The notes: generated by a model from the letters alone, not told the origin. 11,387 nucleotides of DNA from an uncultured Gammaproteobacteria bacterium (GCA_905480305.1 CAJQPV010000106.1:1-11387); one strand, 5' to 3'. Numbered from the stretch's first letter, positions 1 through 8,100 are shown. Program-made: numbers and translations.

Positions 1-2277
1 CTGGCCACTGCCCGCGAGCAGACCGGTAGTCGGATCTATGCGCACCGTCACCAGTCCTTCCGGCGGCTCCAGCTTCTGCTCCCGGATGCCTTTTAGCGCT
101 ACCGCCATATAGTCTATCCACATCGGCAAGGCAGCACGCCCGCCCGTTTCTCCACGCCCCAGTGGTTCGAGCTTGTCAAAACCAACCCACGCCGTAGTAA
201 CCAGCGCATGATTAAACCCGGAGAACCATGCGTCCTTCTGATCATTGGTGGTGCCGGTCTTGCCTGCCAGGTCAGCACGACCCAGTACGCGCGCCTTGCG
301 GCCGGTACCGCGTTGAATAACATCACGCATCATCGAGGTCATCAACCAGACATTTTGTGGCGTTAACACTTGTGGCGCGAGCTTGACGGGCTCTTCTTCA
401 AGGGTATTAATGGACTCTATTACGGGCGGACATTGTGGACAGGCAATTGCCGGATTTGCAGTAAAGATCTCCTTGCCGGTCGCATCGTAAACAGCGCTAA
501 TAAAATAGGGTTCGACAAGGTAGCCACCGTTGGCCAGCACCGCGTAGGCCCTGGCCATTTGCATGGGCGTAACCGTAGCGCTGCCCAGCGCCAGTGTCAG
601 GTCTTTTGGCAACTCTGCAGCGACGAATCCGAAGCGTTCTGCATATTCGGCCGCGTAGCTGGCACCAATGGCACGCAGAATACGAATCGAAACCAGGTTA
701 CGCGAACGGTACAACGCCTCGCGCAGGCGTGTGGGACCAAAAAACTCACCGCTGTAATTCTCAGGACGCCAGGTCGATTCAAGCTTTGGATCATCAAACA
801 CCACCGGGGCATCATTGATCATGCTGGCCGGGGTAAAACCTTTCTCCAGTGCGGCTGAATAAATCACCGGCTTGAAGCTTGAACCGGGTTGGCGTTTTGC
901 CTGCGTTACCCGGTTGAACTTGCTGCGCCTGAAATCAAATCCGCCCACCAGTGCCTGCAACGCACCATCGGTGGGACGCAACGATATCAGCGCACCCTCA
1001 ACTCGTGGCAATTGCTCCAGCATCCAGCTGCCATCATCCTGCTGCCTGAGCCGCACAACATCACCGACCTTCAGAAAATCAGCTGCCTGCTTTGGCGATT
1101 TGCCAAGCCGGTTTACACCTAGATAGGGGCGTGCCCAGGACATACCTTCCCAACCGAGTTGTACCGTCGACTGTTCTGCCGTCAAGATTTCGGCCGTCTG
1201 TTCATCAAGACCAACCACCAGTCCGGCCTGCACCCCCCCGAAAACCGGGTAATCCTCCAGTAACGTCGGCCACGTAGCGGCTTCGTGCTCATCAAGATTA
1301 AAGTGTGCTTCCGCACCCCGGTAGCCATGACGCCGGCTATACTCGAGCAAGTCCTCATGCACTGCCGCATTGGCAGCAGCCTGACTGGCGACATTCAGGG
1401 TAGTTATCACCTGGTATCCGGAAGAGTAAACCGAGGTACCGTAACGCTTGACCAGCTCGTGTCGCACCATTTCCGACACATAAGCTGCGCCCACTTCGGA
1501 CTTGACCTTGTGCAGCTTGGCATCGTTCGGCTCGGCAACTGCCAGCTTCCAGACATCTTCCTCGATATAACCCAACTGATGCATACGATCCAGAATATAG
1601 TTACGTCGATCCATCGTGTCCTTTGGACTGTTGACAGGATTAATCCGTGAAGGCGCCTTCGGCAGGGCCGCAATAGTCGCCATTTGTGCCAGCGTCAGAT
1701 TACCGATGTGCTTGCCGTAATAAACCTGCGCCGCCGCCTCGATACCGTAAGCGTGATGCCCCAGATAGATCTTGTTGAGATACAGCTCCAGGATTTCGTC
1801 CTTGCTGAGCGAACCCTCAATTCTGAGTGCCAGCAGAATCTCGGTAACCTTGCGCCAATAGGTTTTTTCACTGGAAAGAAAGAAGTTTCGTGCCACCTGC
1901 ATGGTGATGGTACTGGCACCGCGACGTTTTTTACCGGTACGCACCAGTTCAAAAGCAGCACTCAACAAACCCGGAATATCGACGCCTGAATGCTCGTAAA
2001 AATGGTCATCTTCTGCAGCGAGAAATGCATTAATCATGGCCGGCGGCACCTCGGCAACCTGCACCGGCGTGCGACGCTTGTCGCCAAATTCTGCAAGCAA
2101 CCGTCTGTCACGCGAATAGATACGCAGCGGCTCCTGTAACTGAACCTCTTTGAGAACCTCGATGGCAGGCAGTTGCGGTTCAACCTTGACGTATATAAAA
2201 GCAGCCAGTGCTGCGACGGCAATAACGCCGGTAAACAGCAGGGCCAGCAAAGAAGCGAAGATACGGCGCACTATCAT
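1..2277 (-). CDS. mrcA: Penicillin-binding protein 1A (bifunctional glycosyltransferase/transpeptidase), 3' end cut by window
   Basis: This class A penicillin-binding protein polymerises lipid II into glycan strands and cross-links the peptides on the periplasmic face of the inner membrane. I translated 759 uninterrupted codons; relatives run to about 820-850 residues, so only the C-terminal tail is missing. A membrane anchor spans residues 7-30. The glycosyltransferase domain (about 55-230) has the EDDHFYEH motif with catalytic Glu89, GASTITMQ at 120-127, and LYLNKIYLG near 165-173. A linker/OB-like region covers about 325-428. The transpeptidase domain has SSFK with nucleophile Ser466, SRN at 525-527 and KTGT at 673-676, so all active-site motifs are intact. 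The CPQC pair before KTGT recalls a cysteine pair in E. coli PBP1A. The ATG at 2277 lacks a good Shine-Dalgarno. An in-frame GTG two codons upstream (2283) sits 8 bases after AGG and could be the true start. The gene is divergent from pilM, as in many gammaproteobacteria. Confidence 0.97.
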   Translation of the reverse strand, partial: MIVRRIFASLLALLFTGVIAVAALAAFIYVKVEPQLPAIEVLKEVQLQEPLRIYSRDRRLLAEFGDKRRTPVQVAEVPPAMINAFLAAEDDHFYEHSGVDIPGLLSAAFELVRTGKKRRGASTITMQVARNFFLSSEKTYWRKVTEILLALRIEGSLSKDEILELYLNKIYLGHHAYGIEAAAQVYYGKHIGNLTLAQMATIAALPKAPSRINPVNSPKDTMDRRNYILDRMHQLGYIEEDVWKLAVAEPNDAKLHKVKSEVGAAYVSEMVRHELVKRYGTSVYSSGYQVITTLNVASQAAANAAVHEDLLEYSRRHGYRGAEAHFNLDEHEAATWPTLLEDYPVFGGVQAGLVVGLDEQTAEILTAEQSTVQLGWEGMSWARPYLGVNRLGKSPKQAADFLKVGDVVRLRQQDDGSWMLEQLPRVEGALISLRPTDGALQALVGGFDFRRSKFNRVTQAKRQPGSSFKPVIYSAALEKGFTPASMINDAPVVFDDPKLESTWRPENYSGEFFGPTRLREALYRSRNLVSIRILRAIGASYAAEYAERFGFVAAELPKDLTLALGSATVTPMQMARAYAVLANGGYLVEPYFISAVYDATGKEIFTANPAIACPQCPPVIESINTLEEEPVKLAPQVLTPQNVWLMTSMMRDVIQRGTGRKARVLGRADLAGKTGTTNDQKDAWFSGFNHALVTTAWVGFDKLEPLGRGETGGRAALPMWIDYMAVALKGIREQKLEPPEGLVTVRIDPTTGLLAGSGQ

Positions 2278-2328
2278 TGTCACTATGAAAACCTGTGATC
2301 GAGTTCAAAGATTAAGTACAAGGCAGGC

Positions 2329-2334
2329 ACTATA
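2329..2334 (-). promoter_or_regulatory. Candidate -10 element for mrcA
   Basis: On the minus strand this reads TATAGT, a 5/6 match to the sigma-70 -10 consensus, about 50 bases upstream of the mrcA start. No convincing -35 lies 16-18 bases further upstream and there is no TGn extension. It is therefore only the best AT-rich candidate in the region. It lies about 80 bases from the pilM promoter, so the two divergent promoters would not overlap. Confidence 0.25.
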
Positions 2335-2420
2335 AATGACAAACGGCCCGGGAAAGATATTTTTTTACTCAACAAAATCTGCCTCTGTCCGATAACCACA
2401 CCAAGCGTATTAGGCATTAG

Positions 2421-2449
2421 TTGACAAACAGTTGTTGTTGTTTTCTAAT
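2421..2449 (+). promoter_or_regulatory. Sigma-70 promoter for the pilMNOPQ operon
   Basis: A consensus -35 TTGACA (2421-2426) is followed by a 17-base spacer and TCTAAT (2444-2449), a 5/6 match to the -10 consensus. Transcription would begin near 2456, leaving a leader of roughly 45 bases before the pilM GTG. The ideal spacing and perfect -35 make it the strongest promoter-like sequence I found in the window. It faces the pil operon in the divergent mrcA-pilM region. Confidence 0.75.
2431..2442 (+). repeat. (GTT)4 triplet repeat inside the pilM promoter spacer
   Basis: Four exact GTT units fill 12 of the 17 bases between the -35 and -10 hexamers. Gain or loss of one unit would change the spacer to 20 or 14 bases, both far from optimal for sigma-70 polymerase. 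The repeat is short, so a high slippage rate is not assured. Confidence 0.6.
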
Positions 2450-2499
2450 GCCGCGAACTACCTTTGTTTTACAACAGTGGGTAACTAAAAGGAAATATT

Positions 2500-3570
2500 G
2501 TGCCAATAGCGCAGCTCTTTAGACGAACCAAACCGCCGCTGATCGGTCTTGACATCAGTTCCACCGCTGTCAAGCTGCTGGAACTAAGCCGTAGCGGATC
2601 TCGATACAGGGTCGAAAGCTATGCTGTCGAACCCCTGCCACCCAATTCAGTAGTCGAAAAGAATATTACCGACGTAGATGCCGTTGGTGAAGCGGTTCGG
2701 CGCGCTGTGAAACGGTCGGGTACCCGAACCGGTCACGCAGCAGTCGCCATCGCCGGTTCCTCGACTATTACCAAGGTGATCCCGATGCCTGCGGGGCTCA
2801 ACGACGACGACCTGGCGGCCCAGATTGACCTGGAAGCTGACAACTACGTCCCGTACCCGCTTGAAGAAGTAAACCTTGATTTTGAGGTACTTGGGCCATC
2901 TGAAAAGAATCCTGATACCGTCGACGTGCTGCTGGCTGCCTGCCGTAGCGAAAATGTCGACCTGCGTAGCGCGGCCGTTGAAACCGGCGGCCTGAGCACA
3001 CATATAATGGATGTTGAGTCCTTCGCCAGCGAAAATGCCTTCGCGCTGCTGGCAGATCAGCTACCTGACCAGGGCATGGAGCGCACCATTGCCGTCATTG
3101 ACGTCGGTGCAACCATGACGACACTGAACGTCGTACATAACCTGAAAAGTGTCTACACCCGCGATACCGTTTTTGGCGGCAAGCAGCTGACAGAAGAAAT
3201 CATGCGCCGTTACGGCCTTTCATATGAAGAAGCGGGCATGGCCAAACGCCAGGGCGGGTTACCGGAAAACTACCTGACTGATGTACTGGAACCTTTTAAG
3301 GAAGCCATGGTGCAACAGGCGAGTCGCTCACTGCAGTTCTTCTACTCATCAAGCCCGCACAGCAAGGTTGATCACATTGTGCTGGCCGGTGGCAGTGCCT
3401 CAATCCCGGGCATGGACGAAATGCTGCAGGAAAAACTGGGCGTTGAAACCACCATTGCCAATCCGTTCGCATCCATGTCGTTATCGGCACGGGTAAAACC
3501 ACAAACATTAAGTAATGATGCCCCTGCTTTGCTAATTGCTTGCGGGCTGGCCCTGAGGAGCTTCGACTGA
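2500..3570 (+). CDS. pilM: PilM, actin-like cytoplasmic type IV pilus assembly protein
   Basis: PilM is the cytoplasmic, ATP-binding, FtsA/actin-fold component of the type IV pilus alignment subcomplex, and it docks onto the N-terminal tail of PilN. The 356 residues match the usual family length of about 350. Actin-fold nucleotide motifs are visible: GLDIS at 16-20 (phosphate 1), VIDVGATMTTL at 199-209 (phosphate 2) and LAGGSASIPGMDE at 295-307 (adenosine). There is no signal peptide or membrane segment, as expected. The start is GTG, preceded by AAAGGA at 2488-2493 with 6 bases of spacing; the next in-frame Met is residue 96, so GTG is required. It is the first gene of the operon, and pilN begins one base after its stop. 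Confidence 0.96.
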   Translation: MPIAQLFRRTKPPLIGLDISSTAVKLLELSRSGSRYRVESYAVEPLPPNSVVEKNITDVDAVGEAVRRAVKRSGTRTGHAAVAIAGSSTITKVIPMPAGLNDDDLAAQIDLEADNYVPYPLEEVNLDFEVLGPSEKNPDTVDVLLAACRSENVDLRSAAVETGGLSTHIMDVESFASENAFALLADQLPDQGMERTIAVIDVGATMTTLNVVHNLKSVYTRDTVFGGKQLTEEIMRRYGLSYEEAGMAKRQGGLPENYLTDVLEPFKEAMVQQASRSLQFFYSSSPHSKVDHIVLAGGSASIPGMDEMLQEKLGVETTIANPFASMSLSARVKPQTLSNDAPALLIACGLALRSFD

Positions 3571-3571
3571 T

Positions 3572-4159
3572 ATGGCACATATCAACCTGCTTCCCTGGCG
3601 TGAGGAACTGCGCAAACAGAAACAACGGGAATTCGGCATTATTGCCGGCGGCTCGGTTGTACTTGCCGGCCTGATCGTTCTGCTTGCACACTTTCACGTT
3701 GATGGTCTTATTGATAACCAGAACCAGCGCAACGCCTATCTGGAAAGCGAAATCGCTATTCTTGACAAGCGCATTGGCCGCATCAAGGAACTTGAGGCCA
3801 TGAAACAAAATCTGCTGGCGCGCATGAACGTCATTCAGGAGCTGCAGGGCAGTCGTCCGGAAAGCGTCCACCTGCTTGACGAACTGGTCAGGACCTTGCC
3901 CGAAGGCGTACATCTGAAGAAATTTACACAGAAAGTCAAAGCCTTGACCATGACGGGCATGGCCGAGTCCAATGCGCGGGTTTCAGACTACATGCGCAAG
4001 ATAGATGCTTCAGAGTGGCTCACGGGCCCACGCCTGAATGTCATCAAAACCACCGAGTCGGGCCGGCGGCGGATTGCCAATTTCACGTTGCGTGGCAAGC
4101 AGAAAACCCGCAAGCAGCTTGATGAAGAAGTCGCAGCAGCTGGCGAGGTGAAAAAATGA
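3572..4159 (+). CDS. pilN: PilN, inner-membrane type IV pilus alignment protein
   Basis: PilN is a bitopic inner-membrane protein that links cytoplasmic PilM to periplasmic PilO and PilP. Its cytoplasmic N-terminus carries INLLPWR at residues 4-10, the conserved segment known to bind PilM. A hydrophobic helix follows at about 22-42. Next come a charged, heptad-like coiled-coil stretch (about 45-95) and a ferredoxin-like periplasmic domain (about 100-175). The tail is rich in Lys and Glu. The length of 195 residues is normal for the family. An AGGAG at 3556-3560, inside the end of pilM, precedes the ATG. The stop overlaps the pilO start as ATGA, suggesting translational coupling and balanced PilN:PilO synthesis for the heterodimer. 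Confidence 0.96.
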   Translation: MAHINLLPWREELRKQKQREFGIIAGGSVVLAGLIVLLAHFHVDGLIDNQNQRNAYLESEIAILDKRIGRIKELEAMKQNLLARMNVIQELQGSRPESVHLLDELVRTLPEGVHLKKFTQKVKALTMTGMAESNARVSDYMRKIDASEWLTGPRLNVIKTTESGRRRIANFTLRGKQKTRKQLDEEVAAAGEVKK

Positions 4160-4791
4160 ACATGGATATTAATGATCTGGACCTGGCTAACGTAGCACGC
4201 TGGCCCGCAGCGGCAAGGGCCGTGGTAATTCTGTTCATTATGGGCGCTGTTATTTTTCTGGGCTACTGGTTTCACACCAAGGACCAGCTGGCTGAACTGG
4301 CCAAGGTAGAAGAAAGAGAAGTCGGCTTGAAAGTTATCTTCGAAACCAAGGCAAAACAGGCAGTTAACCTCGAAGCCTATGAAAAACAGCTTGAAGAAAT
4401 GCGCGAATCCTTCGGCGCCATGTTGCGGCAACTGCCGAACAAGACCGAAGTAGCCGATCTGCTGGTCGACGTCTCACAAACAGGCCTTGCCAGCGGTCTG
4501 GAATTTAAACTGTTTCAGCCGCGCTCCGAAATACCCAGAGAGTTTTACGCTGAACTGCCTATCAGTATCCAGGTTGTCGGCAACTACCATGAGTTTGGCG
4601 ATTTTGTCAGCGGCGTTGCAGCACTGCCGCGCATTGTCACAGTGCATGACGTCAGTATCGCCAGCGGCGGTAAAGGTGCAGCTGATCTGCTGACAATGAA
4701 CATGACAGCCAAGACCTATCGTTATATTGATGAGGAAGAAGCTGCAAACAATAAGGCCGCCACCAACGTAAAGAAGGGAGGCAAGAAATGA
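4156..4791 (+). CDS. pilO: PilO, inner-membrane type IV pilus alignment protein
   Basis: PilO forms a heterodimer with PilN in the inner membrane and helps connect the cytoplasmic pilus motor apparatus with the PilP/PilQ conduit. The 211 residues comprise a short cytoplasmic tail, a transmembrane helix at about 22-40 and a coiled-coil segment at about 42-95. A ferredoxin-like domain runs to about 190, followed by a Lys-rich tail. A conserved-looking segment near residues 93-118 (QLPNKTEVADLL, then GLASGLEF) is typical of the family. I take the ATG at 4156, which overlaps the pilN stop and has GAGGTG at 4145-4150. A second ATG two codons later (4162) cannot be excluded. Confidence 0.95.
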   Translation: MNMDINDLDLANVARWPAAARAVVILFIMGAVIFLGYWFHTKDQLAELAKVEEREVGLKVIFETKAKQAVNLEAYEKQLEEMRESFGAMLRQLPNKTEVADLLVDVSQTGLASGLEFKLFQPRSEIPREFYAELPISIQVVGNYHEFGDFVSGVAALPRIVTVHDVSIASGGKGAADLLTMNMTAKTYRYIDEEEAANNKAATNVKKGGKK

Positions 4792-5333
4792 GCGGTTATA
4801 ACAATCGACTGGCGCGTTTTCTGTGTATAGCCTCACTGTCAAGCCTGCTGGCAGCTTGTTCAAGCAACCCGACAGCTGACCTGGAAGACTATGTTCAGAC
4901 AACCAAGAGCCAGCAGAAATCCAGCATAGAACCATTGCCGGAATTCAAGCCTTACGAGTCATTTGCCTACCAGGCAGCTGACCTGCGCGACCCGTTTACA
5001 GCACCGTCGTTTTCACATGTTCAGCCAAGCTCCCAAGTTGCCAGCAGCAACAATGGCATCAAGCCTGACTTTGCACGAGCGACAGAGCCGCTGGAAGAAT
5101 TCCCGCTCGACAGTCTGCGCATGGTCGGCACACTGGAGCAGCATGAGGATCACTGGGCTCTAATCAATGACGTCGATGGAACCATCCACCGCGTGGAGCC
5201 AGGCAACTATGCCGGCCAGAATCACGGCAAGATCACACGTATCACAGAATATGAAGTTGAACTCACGGAAATCGTGCCTGATGGTATCGGGGGCTGGATG
5301 GAACGCCAGGCCTCAATTGCAATCAGCGAATAA
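4788..5333 (+). CDS. pilP: PilP, type IV pilus lipoprotein
   Basis: PilP is a periplasmic lipoprotein that bridges the PilN/PilO heterodimer to the N0 domain of the PilQ secretin. The N-terminus is a lipoprotein signal with lipobox LAAC at residues 21-24, giving lipidated Cys24. A flexible, Gln/Ser-rich linker follows, then the family-typical RDPF motif near residues 65-68. A compact beta-sandwich domain occupies about 95-178. The length of 181 residues is normal. The ATG overlaps the pilO stop and has a strong ribosome site, AAGGGAGG, at 4774-4781. Residue +2 after Cys is Ser, which the E. coli Lol rule would not read as an inner-membrane retention signal. Confidence 0.95.
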   Translation: MSGYNNRLARFLCIASLSSLLAACSSNPTADLEDYVQTTKSQQKSSIEPLPEFKPYESFAYQAADLRDPFTAPSFSHVQPSSQVASSNNGIKPDFARATEPLEEFPLDSLRMVGTLEQHEDHWALINDVDGTIHRVEPGNYAGQNHGKITRITEYEVELTEIVPDGIGGWMERQASIAISE

Positions 5334-5354
5334 TCCCACAGGGGGATAACAGTA

Positions 5355-7517
5355 ATGAGGGTAACCATGTCAGACCGTTTGCAGACAAGCAAAGTCACCT
5401 TGTTTAAATCCTTCAGACAGAATGGCCGCAGAGCGTGCCACAATCTGTTTGCCGCAACCTGCCTGTTGCTGGGCAGCACTGTGGCAGCACAGGCTGCTGA
5501 CACTGCGTCGGGTAACACCCTGCAGTCAGTTGATGTTGCCGGCTTGCCGGGTAACAAGGCCCAAATCACCCTGACCCTGAGCAACCCCGCGCCTGCACCA
5601 CTGAGTTTTACTATTGATAATCCTGCACGGATTGCACTGGACTTCCCCAATACCAGCAATGGCCTGGCACAACGTTCACAGGATATCGGCATCGGTATGG
5701 CAGAAAGCCTGACCGCCGTCGAGGCGCAGGGGCGCACCCGCGTGGTCGTCAACCTGGTTGACATGGTGCCTTATGAAGCCCATGCAGAAGGCAACAAAAT
5801 CATCCTTACCGTGCAAAATGCCGGCAGCCGGATGTCCGAAGCAGCTGTAGCGGCAGCGCATGCCAGCGGTGACGGTGACGAGAGCATCAACAACATTGAT
5901 TTCCGGCGCGGCGAAGACGGTCAGGGCCGGGTTATTGTCAGCCTGTCTGACCCTTCTGTACCGGTTGACATGCAGCAACAGGGTGGCAAGGTGCTGGTCG
6001 ACTTTTACCGCACACAACTGCCGGAAGAACTTGAACGTCGTCTCGACGTACTCGATTTCGCAACCCCGGTTAAAACCATTGATACCTATACCAAGGGCGA
6101 CAATGTTCACATGGTGATTACACCCATGGGCGAATATGAATACATTGCTTACCAGACCGACAATCAGTTCACTATCGAAGTCCGCGAACTGACCAGGGAA
6201 GAAGTGGAAGAATCCAAGAAAGACGAGTTCGGCTTCTCCGGTGAACGTCTGTCACTGAATTTTCAGGACATCGAGGTTCGCTCGGTACTGCAGTTGATTG
6301 CCGACTTTACCGGGCTCAACGTAGTCGTCAGCGACACCGTACGCGGCAGCCTCACACTGCGACTCAAGAATGTCCCCTGGGACCAGGCACTGGATATCAT
6401 CCTGAAGACCAAGGGTCTGGGTATGCGGCAGACGGGTAACGTCATGCTGGTTGCACCCAGTGAAGAGATTGCCGCCCGCGAAAAGCTGGAACTGGAATCG
6501 AAGAAGCAGATTGAAGAACTGGAACCACTGTATTCCGAGTACATCCAGGTCAACTATGCCAAGGCATCTGATCTCGCGGCTTTGCTGAAGAGCTCTGACA
6601 CAACCCTGATGTCTGATCGCGGCATGGTAACCACCGACCAGCGTACCAACACCCTGCTGGTACAGGACACCGCCGCCAAGCTGGTTGAAGTACGCCAGCT
6701 GGTAGCACGCCTTGATATCCCGGTACGCCAGGTGCTGATCGAATCACGCATCGTGATTGCCAACAACGACTTCTCCAAGGAACTCGGCGTCAAGTTTGGC
6801 CTCAACAAGCAAACTGAGTTTAACGGTGGTAACAACATCGTCTCTGTTGGCGGCACCCGTCCGGGCGATCCACGCACCGGTGGCGGTGGTGTCGTTGATC
6901 CGGATTTCACAAACCCGGAGAGTAGTGCTGACAACCTGCTCGTCGATCTTGGCGTAGTGGGAGCCAGCAGCTCTATCGGCATGGCCATCGGCAAGGTCGG
7001 CAGTTACATGCTGAACCTGGAATTATCGGCCATGGAAGCAGAGGGACAGGGTGAGATTATCTCCAGCCCGCGCGTACTGACCTCCAATCAGAAAGCGGCT
7101 TTTATAGAATCCGGTACCGAGATTCCCTACCAGGAGGCAACCTCCAGTGGCGCGACTTCGACATCCTTCCAGAAGGCGGTGCTGAGCCTGACTGTCACCC
7201 CGCAGATTACGCCGGATGACCGCCTGATCATGGATCTGCAGATCAGCAAGGATTCAGTTGGCGAGTTCTCTGTAGACGGTGTCCCGTCCATTGATACCAA
7301 CGAAGTATCTACACAGGTACTGGTTGACGATGGTGAAACACTGGTACTCGGCGGCATCTACGAGCAAATAAAACGTAACGAGGTCGACAGAACGCCGTTC
7401 TTTGGTGAACTGCCGCTGGTTGACTGGATGTTCAAGAAGACATCCTCCCAGGATGATCGCACTGAACTGCTGATCTTCGTAACGCCCAAGATCGTCAAGG
7501 AAGAGCTCAATATCTAG
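5355..7517 (+). CDS. pilQ: PilQ, type IV pilus outer-membrane secretin
   Basis: PilQ forms the multimeric outer-membrane gate through which the pilus leaves the cell. The 720 residues match the Pseudomonas-type protein. A long n-region and hydrophobic stretch (about 31-45) precede a likely signal peptidase site after AQA at residue 47. Two AMIN domains (about 57-152 and 176-280) would bind peptidoglycan. The secretin N0 (about 298-365) and N1 (about 390-455) domains follow. The beta-barrel secretin domain (about 525-715) has GEIISSPRV near 564-572 and the terminal FFGELPLVDWMFK and FVTPKIV motifs. A Gly-rich insert lies near 495-515. The start at 5355 has GGGGGA upstream. An ATG four codons later (5367), preceded by GAGGG, is an equally good start and would shorten the long signal n-region. 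pilP ends 21 bases upstream. Confidence 0.97.
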   Translation: MRVTMSDRLQTSKVTLFKSFRQNGRRACHNLFAATCLLLGSTVAAQAADTASGNTLQSVDVAGLPGNKAQITLTLSNPAPAPLSFTIDNPARIALDFPNTSNGLAQRSQDIGIGMAESLTAVEAQGRTRVVVNLVDMVPYEAHAEGNKIILTVQNAGSRMSEAAVAAAHASGDGDESINNIDFRRGEDGQGRVIVSLSDPSVPVDMQQQGGKVLVDFYRTQLPEELERRLDVLDFATPVKTIDTYTKGDNVHMVITPMGEYEYIAYQTDNQFTIEVRELTREEVEESKKDEFGFSGERLSLNFQDIEVRSVLQLIADFTGLNVVVSDTVRGSLTLRLKNVPWDQALDIILKTKGLGMRQTGNVMLVAPSEEIAAREKLELESKKQIEELEPLYSEYIQVNYAKASDLAALLKSSDTTLMSDRGMVTTDQRTNTLLVQDTAAKLVEVRQLVARLDIPVRQVLIESRIVIANNDFSKELGVKFGLNKQTEFNGGNNIVSVGGTRPGDPRTGGGGVVDPDFTNPESSADNLLVDLGVVGASSSIGMAIGKVGSYMLNLELSAMEAEGQGEIISSPRVLTSNQKAAFIESGTEIPYQEATSSGATSTSFQKAVLSLTVTPQITPDDRLIMDLQISKDSVGEFSVDGVPSIDTNEVSTQVLVDDGETLVLGGIYEQIKRNEVDRTPFFGELPLVDWMFKKTSSQDDRTELLIFVTPKIVKEELNI

Positions 7518-7526
7518 CCTGCCTGT

Positions 7527-7545
7527 ACTGGCACCACTTGCCAGT
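7527..7545 (+). repeat. Hairpin 1 in the pilQ-aroK gap
   Basis: ACTGGCA (7527-7533) and TGCCAGT (7539-7545) are perfect inverted repeats around a 5-base loop, starting 9 bases after the pilQ stop. No T-tract follows, so it is not a classical intrinsic terminator. It could protect the 3' end of the pil mRNA or impede polymerase in tandem with the next hairpin. Confidence 0.6.
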
Positions 7546-7566
7546 CACCCCGTAATCTGTCATATC

Positions 7567-7590
7567 TGCCCGGCATGAAAACGCCGGGCA
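7567..7590 (+). promoter_or_regulatory. Hairpin 2: GC-rich stem with the aroK start codon in its loop
   Basis: TGCCCGGC (7567-7574) pairs perfectly with GCCGGGCA (7583-7590), giving seven G:C pairs and one T:A pair. The 8-base loop, ATGAAAAC, begins exactly with the aroK initiator ATG. The right arm encodes codons 3-6 of aroK. The sequence just after the stem, GTTTGTTTCT, is T-rich but interrupted, resembling a weak terminator. The pairing is directly visible; a role in attenuation or start-site control is inferred. Confidence 0.6.
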
Positions 7591-8087
7591 GTTTGTTTCT
7601 GACCGGCCCTATGGGGGCCGGCAAATCCACCATCGGTCGACAGCTGTCTAAACAGCTTGATCTGCCGTTCCATGACAGCGACCATGAGATCGAAGCGCGC
7701 ACCGGTGTGAATATCCCGCTGATATTCGATCTTGAAGGCGAAGCCGGGTTTCGCAAACGCGAAAGCGTGGTCATTGACGAACTCACACAGCTAGCAGGGA
7801 TCGTACTGGCGACCGGCGGTGGCGCCATTCTCGACCCCGCCAACCGCGAGCATCTCGGCAACAGAGGCAAGGTCATCTATCTGCATGCCTCCGTCAACCA
7901 GCAGCTGAAACGCACCCGCATGGACCGCAACCGGCCTCTGCTGCAAACAGAAGACCCGCGTGCCCGGCTTGAGGAACTCATGGCCATACGAGACCCCCTG
8001 TACAGGGAAATAGCCTCTATTGTTATTGATACTGACGGTATGCGCGTCCGCGATGTAGTAAAGAAAATACTGGAGATGCTGGAGTAA
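7575..8087 (+). CDS. aroK: Shikimate kinase
   Basis: AroK phosphorylates shikimate to shikimate 3-phosphate using ATP, the fifth step of the common aromatic amino acid pathway, in the cytoplasm. The 170 residues align closely with E. coli AroK. The Walker A loop GPMGAGKST is at 11-19. Shikimate-binding residues include Asp34 and Asp36 (DSD), Arg60 in GFR, the Gly triplet 81-83 and Arg139. The LID arginine is in RPLL at 120-123. No Shine-Dalgarno precedes the ATG, which lies in a hairpin loop. Upstream in the same frame is only the pilQ stop 60 bases away, so no earlier ATG exists. A TTG at codon 7 is a less likely alternative because it would leave only four residues before the P-loop. The gene lies between pilQ and aroB, the standard arrangement. 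Confidence 0.96.
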   Translation: MKTPGSLFLTGPMGAGKSTIGRQLSKQLDLPFHDSDHEIEARTGVNIPLIFDLEGEAGFRKRESVVIDELTQLAGIVLATGGGAILDPANREHLGNRGKVIYLHASVNQQLKRTRMDRNRPLLQTEDPRARLEELMAIRDPLYREIASIVIDTDGMRVRDVVKKILEMLE

Positions 8088-8100
8088 TTCACAGCGTTTT

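Larger units (their letters stand above)
2413..2452. repeat. 8-bp perfect inverted repeat flanking the pilM promoter (candidate operator)
   Basis: GGCATTAG (2413-2420) is matched by its exact reverse complement CTAATGCC (2445-2452). The left arm directly abuts the -35 hexamer and the right arm overlaps the -10. Arm centres are 32 bp apart, close to three helical turns, so both arms would face the same side of the DNA. A partial extra half-site, ATTAG at 2409-2413, lies 7 bp upstream of the same word in the left arm. The symmetry and position are directly visible. The operator role is inferred, and I do not recognise the motif as that of a known regulator. Confidence 0.5.

Noticed and set aside
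370..460. CPQC cysteine pair in PBP1A, considered as an unusual metal or redox site
   Set aside because: A similar cysteine pair occurs at the corresponding place in E. coli PBP1A as I recall it, so it appears to be a family feature.
370..858. Plus-strand open frame of 162 codons at 370-858 and several others opposite mrcA
   Set aside because: They lie antisense to an uninterrupted PBP1A reading frame that carries all catalytic motifs, and their translations resemble no family I know.
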